A stretch of 6,490 bases of DNA, taken from the NCBI GenBank assembly GCA_007134805.1, contig SLKB01000203.1, forward strand, positions 1 through 6,490. The letters are read 5' to 3'. Source of the stretch: Paracoccaceae bacterium. Its GTDB lineage: Bacteria; Pseudomonadota; Alphaproteobacteria; Rhodobacterales; Rhodobacteraceae. A program made the translations under genes and the position numbers. Positions 1-6,490 of this stretch are shown one piece after another. The notes beneath the pieces were generated by a model. That model did no database searches. It was not told the DNA's origin and saw only the letters and a program-made list of their open reading frames with translations. Position 1 is the first letter of the stretch. The number at the start of each line of letters is the position of its first letter.

Positions 1-26
1 AGCAGGCCTCTGGGTGTCAGCTTCAT
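1..26 (-). CDS. Possible 5' fragment of a gene downstream of secA (only 8 codons visible)
   Basis: On the minus strand an ATG at 26-24 opens a frame reading MKLTPRGL that runs off the left edge without a stop. A GAGG sits about seven bases upstream, a reasonable ribosome-binding site. The start would lie about 110 bases beyond the secA stop, in the same direction. Eight codons cannot show that it is coding, and no function can be assigned. It may equally be non-coding flank. Confidence 0.25.
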
Positions 27-135
27 GCACAAACCTCAGCTGTTTCATGAACAGTGACGGTCGATTCGGGCATGAATTTGACGCAGGCGTGCAGAATGCG
101 GCCGATTCAGCCTCGGGTGCTGCGGAAAGCCGGGA
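27..135. other. Flank downstream of secA, no clear gene
   Basis: This stretch follows the secA stop codon on the minus strand. I find no convincing gene in it and no strong intrinsic terminator: the only stem near the stop is four base pairs (CCGA/TCGG) and no T-run follows. An eight-base perfect palindrome, TTCATGAA at 44-51, sits within an imperfect CTGTT/AACAG dyad (40-54). It could be a protein site or chance. Confidence 0.4.
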
Positions 136-2826
<2,691 letters not shown>

Positions 2827-2831
2827 CCTGT

Positions 2832-2835
2832 CTCC
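2832..2835 (-). promoter_or_regulatory. secA ribosome-binding site
   Basis: On the minus strand GGAG is followed by a five-base spacer (ACAGG) and the ATG at 2826. It decides the start in favour of the MLGIG N-terminus over the in-frame GTG at 2865. Confidence 0.75.
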
Positions 2836-2909
2836 GCTTCCTTCGCCAAGGCGCGGCAGGCTCACTTGCCGCTGACCTGATCGTCATGCCCTGCAGGGGC
2901 TGCCCGGGG

Positions 2910-2938
2910 TTGTCGGCGCGCACAGGCTTCCATAGAAA
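2910..2938 (+). promoter_or_regulatory. Weak candidate promoter for the isomerase-argJ-mutT unit
   Basis: TTGTCG (2910-2915), a 17-base spacer and TAGAAA (2933-2938) each match the sigma-70 consensus at four of six positions. If used, transcription would start near 2945 and run through the secA promoter, giving face-to-face transcription. The competing option is the TGTAAT at 2985-2990, which gives a leader of about 55 bases but lacks a -35 box. I cannot decide between them. Confidence 0.25.
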
Positions 2939-2972
2939 GGCAGGTGAACCGCTCGGTGCCCAAGCATGCAAG

Positions 2973-2994
2973 GCCCATCCGCGATGTAATGGGC
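2973..2994. repeat. Inverted repeat flanking the secA -10 box (candidate operator)
   Basis: The half-sites GCCCAT (2973-2978) and ATGGGC (2989-2994) are perfect inverted copies separated by ten bases. The proposed minus-strand -10 hexamer (2983-2988) lies entirely in the spacer, so a dimeric regulator bound here would block or reposition polymerase. On the plus strand the same spacer reads into TGTAAT (2985-2990), a five-of-six -10 match for the isomerase gene, although no good -35 stands upstream. Function is inferred from position only. A chance six-base dyad in high-GC DNA is possible. Confidence 0.45.
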
Positions 2995-3011
2995 TGCCTC
3001 TACAGTGTCAA
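2983..3011 (-). promoter_or_regulatory. Probable sigma-70-type promoter for secA
   Basis: Reading the minus strand, a perfect -35 consensus TTGACA (3011-3006) is followed by an exact 17-base spacer and TACATC (2988-2983) as -10. The -10 matches the consensus at only three positions, but weak -10 boxes are common in high-GC alphaproteobacteria when the -35 is strong. Initiation would fall near 2976, leaving a leader of about 150 bases before the secA ATG. The element is the best promoter match in the divergent region. It has not been tested. Confidence 0.6.
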
Positions 3012-3015
3012 CGAC

Positions 3016-3032
3016 GCGCGCTGGCCGCGCGC
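3016..3032 (+). other. All-GC hairpin just upstream of the isomerase ribosome-binding site
   Basis: GCGCGC (3016-3021) pairs perfectly with GCGCGC (3027-3032) around the loop TGGCC. The stem ends six bases before the AGGAG site at 3039. The seven-base direct repeat TCTACAG flanks it at 2999-3005 and 3034-3040. It could stabilise the leader or tune translation. It is not followed by a T-run, so it is not a convincing intrinsic terminator. Confidence 0.4.
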
Positions 3033-3038
3033 TTCTAC

Positions 3039-3043
3039 AGGAG
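3039..3043 (+). promoter_or_regulatory. Ribosome-binding site of the isomerase gene
   Basis: AGGAG lies eight bases before the ATG at 3052. It selects this start, which begins a clean signal peptide, over upstream in-frame starts such as 2944 that would add 36 residues lacking any family resemblance. Confidence 0.8.
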
Positions 3044-3051
3044 CTTCATCC

Positions 3052-3912
3052 ATGGTCAGTTTTTCGCGAACCAGTGCTGTCATCCTTGCTGCCGGGCTCG
3101 CGCTGTCAAGCCCGGCGCTGGGCGAGGACACGCCCAGCCGCTCGACAGTGCTCGCAACAGTGAACGGCACCGAGATCACGCTCGGCCATCTGCTCGCCGC
3201 GCGCGCCACGCTGCCCGAGCAATTCCAGTCCATGCCGCCCGAAGCGCTGTTCGAGCCGCTGATCGAGCAGTTGATCGAGCAGACTGCCCTGATGCAGGAG
3301 GCCGAGGGCACGCTCTCGCCGCGCGAGCAGATCGAGCTCGAGAACGAACAGCGCGCCTTCATCGCCAATGCCGCGCTGACCCGCGCGGCCGAGGCGGCGA
3401 TTACCGACGACAATGTCAGCGAAGCCTATACGGCCTTTGCCACCGAGTTCGACGGGCGCGAGCCGACACCGGAATTCAACGCGTCGCACATCATCGTCGA
3501 GACCGAGGAAGAGGCGCAGGCCCTGCGCGAGATGCTCGATGAGGGCGCGGATTTCGCCGAGCTCGCGCGCGAGCATTCGCTGGACGGGGCCGCCGCCGGC
3601 GGGGGCTCGCTCGGCTGGTTCGGCCCGGGCGCGATGATCCCCGAATTCGAAGAGGCGGTGGTCGAGCTCGAGATCGGCGAATACATGGGCCCGCTCGAGA
3701 CGCAGTTCGGCTGGCACATCGTTCTCTTGAACGACACGCGCATGTCCTCGGCGCCGCCGCTCGAAGACGTCCGCGAGGCGATCGAGCAGAACCTGCAGCG
3801 CGAAGCCGCGCAGGCAGAAGTGACCCGCGCCAAGGAGAGCGCGAGCATCGAGCGGAGTTTCGAGGATTTCGACCCGTCGGTCCTCATGCGCACAGAGCTG
3901 CTGGACGACTGA
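3052..3912 (+). CDS. Secreted parvulin-type peptidyl-prolyl cis-trans isomerase (PrsA/SurA-like foldase)
   Basis: This 286-residue protein should catalyse cis-trans isomerisation of prolyl bonds in exported proteins in the periplasm. Residues 1-24 form a signal peptide (Arg6, then a hydrophobic core ILAAGLAL, then SPALG) with likely cleavage before Glu25. There is no lipobox cysteine, so it is probably soluble. Residues about 33-130 (starting VLATVNGTEITLGHLL) resemble the SurA_N-like chaperone segment. Residues about 140-230 are one parvulin domain, with NASHIIV (His146), GGGSLGWFGPGAMIPEFE and FGWHIV (His222) as its hallmarks. The tail is acidic. With a single rotamase domain it is nearer to PrsA/PpiC-like foldases than to two-domain SurA, and the exact ortholog is uncertain. 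It lies divergent to secA and 70-85 bases upstream of argJ, probably in one transcription unit. Confidence 0.92.
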   Translation: MVSFSRTSAVILAAGLALSSPALGEDTPSRSTVLATVNGTEITLGHLLAARATLPEQFQSMPPEALFEPLIEQLIEQTALMQEAEGTLSPREQIELENEQRAFIANAALTRAAEAAITDDNVSEAYTAFATEFDGREPTPEFNASHIIVETEEEAQALREMLDEGADFAELAREHSLDGAAAGGGSLGWFGPGAMIPEFEEAVVELEIGEYMGPLETQFGWHIVLLNDTRMSSAPPLEDVREAIEQNLQREAAQAEVTRAKESASIERSFEDFDPSVLMRTELLDD

Positions 3913-3935
3913 TCACCCCGCCTGTATCTGGGAAT

Positions 3936-3965
3936 GCGCCGGCCTTTGATCCACGGGGCCGGCGC
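3936..3965 (+). other. Strong hairpin in the isomerase-argJ gap
   Basis: GCGCCGGCC (3936-3944) and GGCCGGCGC (3957-3965) make a perfect nine-base-pair stem around a 12-base loop. Outer segments can add pairs: AATGC (3933-3937) with GCATT (3968-3972) in an alternative register, and GCCTG (3920-3924) with CAGGC (3973-3977). Most of the gap could therefore fold. No T-run follows, so simple intrinsic termination is unlikely. It may act in attenuation, RNA processing, transcript-end protection or control of the argJ start. Confidence 0.55.
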
Positions 3966-3997
3966 TGGCATTCAGGCAGGGCATGGACAGGGTGAGC

Positions 3998-5314
3998 ATG
4001 GGCGCGAAGAAGAAGCTTGAACGCAAGATCAAGGCGCTGAAGAAGGAACTCAAGCGAAAGCGCAAGGGAAGCGCGAAGCGCGCGGCCGTCTCGCCGCTGG
4101 CGCCTGCGACTTTCCCCGATCTGCCGCAGATCGCGGGCGCACGGTTCGCCACGGCCCGCGCCGGGGTGCGCTACAAGGGCCGCACGGATGTCATGCTCGC
4201 CCATCTCGCCCCCGGCACCACGCTTGCGGGCTGCTTCACCCGGTCGGCCACGCGCGCGGCCTCGATCCTCGATGCGCAGGCCAAGATCGGCCAGAGCAGT
4301 GACGCAGGCGCGGCGATCCTGGTCAATTCCGGTAATGCCAATGCCTTCACGGGCCGTGCCGGGAACGAGGCGGTCGATGCGATCTGCGCGGCCGTGGCCG
4401 ATGCGCTCGATCTGCCAAAAGCGCGGGTCTTCACCGCCTCGACCGGTGTGATCGGAGAGCCCTTGCCGCATGCGCGCATCACCGCCGCCCTGCCCGATCT
4501 CGTCCGGGGTCTTGCGGAGGACGGCCTGCCCGATGCAGCGCGCGCCATCATGACCACGGACACCTTCCCCAAGGGCGCGGCGGCGCAGATCGATCTGGGT
4601 GGCGCCCCGGTCCGGATCGCGGGGATCGCCAAGGGCTCGGGGATGATCGCGCCCGACATGGGGACGATGCTGGTCTATCTCTTTACCGATGCCGCGATTG
4701 ACCAAGATGTCGCGCAAACCCTGCTGGGCCGCCTGACCGACCGCAGCTTCAACTGTATCACGGTGGACAGCGACACATCGACATCGGACATGCTGCTTCT
4801 GGCCGCGACCGGGCAATCCACAGCGCTGCCGATCGAGGATGCCACCAGCCCCGCGGCCGAGGCAGTCGCGCAGGCGCTTGAAAGCGTCATGCGCGATCTT
4901 GCGCATCAGGTCGTCCGCGATGGCGAGGGGGCGCGGAAATTCATCGAAATCACTGTCACCGGGGCGCGCGACGATGCCGATGCCCGCCGCGTGGCGATGT
5001 CCATCGCCAATTCGCCGCTGGTCAAGACCGCTGCCGCCGGCGAGGATCCGAACTGGGGCCGGATCGTCATGGCGATCGGCAAATCGGGCGCAGAGGCGGA
5101 TCGCGACCGGCTGAGCATCCGCTTCGGGCCGCATCTGGTCGCCGAAAGCGGCCAGGTCGCCGAAAGCTACACCGAAGCGCAGGGGGCTGCATACATGAAG
5201 CAGTCCGATCTGGTCTTCGGGGTCGATTTGGGGCTGGGCAAGGGCGCGGCCACGGTCTGGACCTGCGATCTGACGGCCCGCTATATCGAGATCAACGCGG
5301 ATTACCGGTCTTGA
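3998..5314 (+). CDS. argJ: Bifunctional ornithine acetyltransferase / N-acetylglutamate synthase ArgJ
   Basis: ArgJ moves the acetyl group from N-acetylornithine to glutamate, recycling it in arginine biosynthesis; many members also make N-acetylglutamate from acetyl-CoA. Family motifs run throughout: VNSGNANAFTG, TGVIGEPLP, KGSGMIAPDMGTML, NCITVDSDTSTSDM, FIEITVTGA and GEDPNWGRIVMAIGKSG. The precursor self-cleaves before the catalytic Thr at codon 4664-4666 (Thr223 from this start), giving alpha and beta chains. Here Gly precedes that Thr, where the usual residue is Ala. The 438-residue protein is longer than the usual ~400-410 because about 30 Lys/Arg-rich residues precede the conserved VSPLAP start. 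I prefer the ATG at 3998 because AGGG lies five bases upstream; the in-frame ATG at 3983 (443 residues, AGG six bases upstream) is almost as good. Its stop overlaps the mutT start. Function is secure, the start is not. Confidence 0.95.
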   Translation: MGAKKKLERKIKALKKELKRKRKGSAKRAAVSPLAPATFPDLPQIAGARFATARAGVRYKGRTDVMLAHLAPGTTLAGCFTRSATRAASILDAQAKIGQSSDAGAAILVNSGNANAFTGRAGNEAVDAICAAVADALDLPKARVFTASTGVIGEPLPHARITAALPDLVRGLAEDGLPDAARAIMTTDTFPKGAAAQIDLGGAPVRIAGIAKGSGMIAPDMGTMLVYLFTDAAIDQDVAQTLLGRLTDRSFNCITVDSDTSTSDMLLLAATGQSTALPIEDATSPAAEAVAQALESVMRDLAHQVVRDGEGARKFIEITVTGARDDADARRVAMSIANSPLVKTAAAGEDPNWGRIVMAIGKSGAEADRDRLSIRFGPHLVAESGQVAESYTEAQGAAYMKQSDLVFGVDLGLGKGAATVWTCDLTARYIEINADYRS

Positions 5315-5709
5315 AGATCATCGTCGTCTCGGCCGTCGCGCTCATCGATGCCGATGGGCGCGTCCTTCTCGCCCAGCGCCCGCAAGGCAAATCGATGGCC
5401 GGGCTGTGGGAGTTTCCGGGCGGCAAGGTCGAACCCCATGAGACGCCCGAGGCCGCGCTCATCCGTGAATTGCACGAGGAGTTGGGCATCAACACCTGGT
5501 CGAGCTGCCTTGCGCCCCTGACCTTCGCGAGCCACAGCTACCCCGAGTTTCACTTGCTGATGCCCCTTTTCGCCTGCCGCAAATGGGACGGCCAGGTGCA
5601 ATCACGCGAGGGGCAGGCCCTGAAATGGGTGCGACCGGCGGATTTGCGCGACTACCCGATGCCCCCCGCTGATATCCCCCTGATCCCGATCCTGCGCGAC
5701 TGGCTCTGA
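5311..5709 (+). CDS. mutT: MutT-like Nudix hydrolase (8-oxo-dGTP diphosphatase)
   Basis: This 132-residue protein is close in length to E. coli MutT (129), which hydrolyses 8-oxo-dGTP to the monophosphate and so prevents A:T to C:G errors. The complete Nudix box spans residues 38-60: Gly38, Glu44, Arg52, Glu53, Glu56, Glu57, Gly59 and Ile60 fit Gx5Ex7REUxEExGU. The preceding GLWEFPGGK is typical of MutT. E. coli Asn119, which contacts the oxidised base, aligns with Asp121 in PPADIP, so substrate preference is less certain than the fold. The start is TTG at 5311, inside a four-base overlap (TTGA) with the argJ stop. No ATG or GTG occurs in frame before Met29, which already lies inside the conserved region. 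The ribosome-binding site is weak, so coupling to argJ translation is likely. Confidence 0.9.
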   Translation: MKIIVVSAVALIDADGRVLLAQRPQGKSMAGLWEFPGGKVEPHETPEAALIRELHEELGINTWSSCLAPLTFASHSYPEFHLLMPLFACRKWDGQVQSREGQALKWVRPADLRDYPMPPADIPLIPILRDWL

Positions 5710-5710
5710 C

Positions 5711-5724
5711 GCGCGGGATCGCGC
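5711..5724. terminator. Short GC hairpin in the convergent gap, possible two-way terminator
   Basis: Only 16 bases separate the mutT stop from the stop of the convergent Trm112-type gene. They hold GCGCG (5711-5715), the loop GGAT and CGCGC (5720-5724), a perfect five-pair stem. There is no T-run on either strand, so termination would need Rho or collision of opposing polymerases. Confidence 0.35.
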
Positions 5725-5725
5725 C

Positions 5726-5953
5726 TCACTCGATCTCGCGCGCCTCATCGACCAGCATGATCGGGATGCCGCCGCGGATGGGAAAGGCCAGATGCGCGGC
5801 CTTGGACACCAACTCCTGCCGGCGCGAGTCATAGCGCAGTACGCCTTTGGTGACCGGGCAGACAAGTGCTTCGAGCATGTGACGGTCGAATGCGCGCGGC
5901 GGGGGCGGGCCGTCATCGGCCCGCGGCAGGCTGACTTCATGCTCGTCGTTCAC
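5726..5953 (-). CDS. Trm112/YcaR-family small protein
   Basis: This 75-residue protein carries the Trm112-type core from about residue 26: [14 protein letters not shown], then [27 protein letters not shown]. Family members in eukaryotes and archaea bind and stabilise methyltransferases; the role of the small bacterial proteins is poorly defined, so I assign only the family. E. coli YcaR has a CPVC motif and a third cysteine in its ELICK segment. Here they align with CPVT (Cys32, Thr35) and ELVSK (Ser50), so only one cysteine remains and zinc binding through that set is unlikely. The start is GTG at 5953, forming a GTGA overlap with the stop of the LON-domain gene, with GAGG seven bases upstream. 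It adds about 25 residues rich in Asp and Pro before the core. A shorter form from the ATG at 5878 lacks a clear ribosome-binding site. Confidence 0.85.
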   Translation of the reverse strand: MNDEHEVSLPRADDGPPPPRAFDRHMLEALVCPVTKGVLRYDSRRQELVSKAAHLAFPIRGGIPIMLVDEAREIE

Positions 5954-6490
5954 TGCAGCGCCTCGTCATCGCCCCCGCGCAGGGCGAATTCCATCAGCGT
6001 GACCAGCGTCTCGCGCCGGGTTGCAAGCGAGGGCGCTTCCAGCAGCGCCTGTTTCTCATCGGGCTCGAACGGGCAGAGCATCGAGAGCGAATTTATCAGC
6101 AGCTCATCATCCGCGCCCGACAGGCTGTCCCAATCGGTTGACAGCTGGTGCATGGCAAAGAACCGCTTCAGGATCTCGAAGAAGACAGTCCGCCGGAAGC
6201 CGGGGTCGTTCTCCTCGTTGCCGCGGTCGCGCTCGAAGCCGGACCAGTCGATCTCGACCCGGCGGTAGGGCGTGAAGCCGCTCACTTCCTCGCGCACACG
6301 AAAGCGCGAAACCCCGGCGAGCGTGATCATGTAGCGCCCGTCCTCGGTTTCCGAGAAGGCAGTCAGCCGCCCCGCACAGCCAATCGCGTGCAGCAGTTTC
6401 TCGTTGGTGCCCGGAACCTCGCGCGGCTGGATCATGCCGATCAGCCGGTGCTGTGTCTTCAGGCAATCCTCGATCATCGCCAGATAGCGC
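5950..6490 (-). CDS. LON peptidase substrate-binding-domain protein (5' end outside the window)
   Basis: The frame is open to the right edge, and 179 C-terminal residues are visible. They begin [20 protein letters not shown], which matches the interior of a LON N-terminal substrate-binding domain (usually preceded by an IFEP-type motif), so the real start lies beyond 6490 and the ATG at 6477 is internal. Other family features are [29 protein letters not shown] and a helical C-terminal part with [14 protein letters not shown]. The protein stops soon after this domain, with no AAA+ ATPase and no Ser-Lys protease domain. It is therefore the free-standing type, not Lon protease itself. Its substrate and partner are unknown; binding of unfolded or specific proteins is inferred from the domain. 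Its stop overlaps the GTG start of the Trm112-type gene by four bases, indicating an operon. Confidence 0.92.
   Translation of the reverse strand, partial: RYLAMIEDCLKTQHRLIGMIQPREVPGTNEKLLHAIGCAGRLTAFSETEDGRYMITLAGVSRFRVREEVSGFTPYRRVEIDWSGFERDRGNEENDPGFRRTVFFEILKRFFAMHQLSTDWDSLSGADDELLINSLSMLCPFEPDEKQALLEAPSLATRRETLVTLMEFALRGGDDEALQ

Noticed and set aside
2827..2865. Longer SecA starting at the in-frame GTG at 2865
   Set aside because: The extra 13 residues do not fit the family N-terminus, and GGAG is placed for the ATG at 2826.
2944..3051. Longer isomerase protein starting at 2944
   Set aside because: The added 36 residues would bury the signal peptide and cross the promoter, dyad and hairpin region. 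AGGAG stands correctly before the ATG at 3052.
3258..3282. Tandem near-repeat giving IEQLIEQ in the isomerase
   Set aside because: Two copies of an 11-12 base unit in a Glu/Gln-rich helix; this is ordinary helix composition, with no sign of an expanding repeat.
3884..5134. A 416-codon minus-strand open frame opposite argJ
   Set aside because: It is the antisense shadow of argJ, low in complexity, with no family motif.
6475..6477. ATG at 6477 as the true start of the LON-domain gene
   Set aside because: Codons upstream continue the domain (RYLA before the Met), so this Met is internal and the gene begins outside the window.

Overview
The window is high-GC (roughly two-thirds G+C by eye), densely packed chromosomal DNA. 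Its protein sequences look alphaproteobacterial, most likely Rhodobacterales. The SecA N-terminus, the ArgJ, the single-cysteine Trm112-type protein and the free-standing LON-domain protein all read like that group. This assignment rests on remembered family sequences, not a search. No mobile element, CRISPR array, tRNA or rRNA is visible. The region looks like ordinary core genome.

Layout. Bases 1-135 are the flank downstream of secA; a possible gene start lies at the extreme left edge. The complete secA gene fills 136-2826 on the minus strand. A divergent intergenic region (2827-3051) holds a good minus-strand promoter with a dyad around its -10 box, and a long secA leader. Rightward from 3052 run a secreted parvulin-type peptidyl-prolyl isomerase, argJ, and a mutT-like Nudix hydrolase. 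A strongly folding 70-base gap separates the isomerase from argJ, and argJ and mutT overlap by four bases. After a 16-base convergent gap, the minus strand carries a small Trm112/YcaR-family protein. Just upstream of it, overlapping by four bases, is a LON substrate-binding-domain protein cut by the right edge.

How the genes fit together. SecA drives export of unfolded proteins through SecYEG. The divergent isomerase has a signal peptide and would help exported proteins fold in the periplasm, so the shared intergenic region joins export and folding. ArgJ serves arginine biosynthesis and MutT sanitises oxidised nucleotides; they look co-transcribed for genomic rather than biochemical reasons. 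From memory, similar neighbourhoods (secA, parvulin, argJ, mutT) recur in alphaproteobacteria.

No undescribed system is evident. The most interesting details are the dyad around the secA promoter -10 box, a Lys/Arg-rich N-terminal extension on ArgJ with a Gly-Thr instead of Ala-Thr self-cleavage site, an Asp in place of a key MutT recognition Asn, structured intergenic RNA segments, and two four-base overlaps that both use non-ATG starts.
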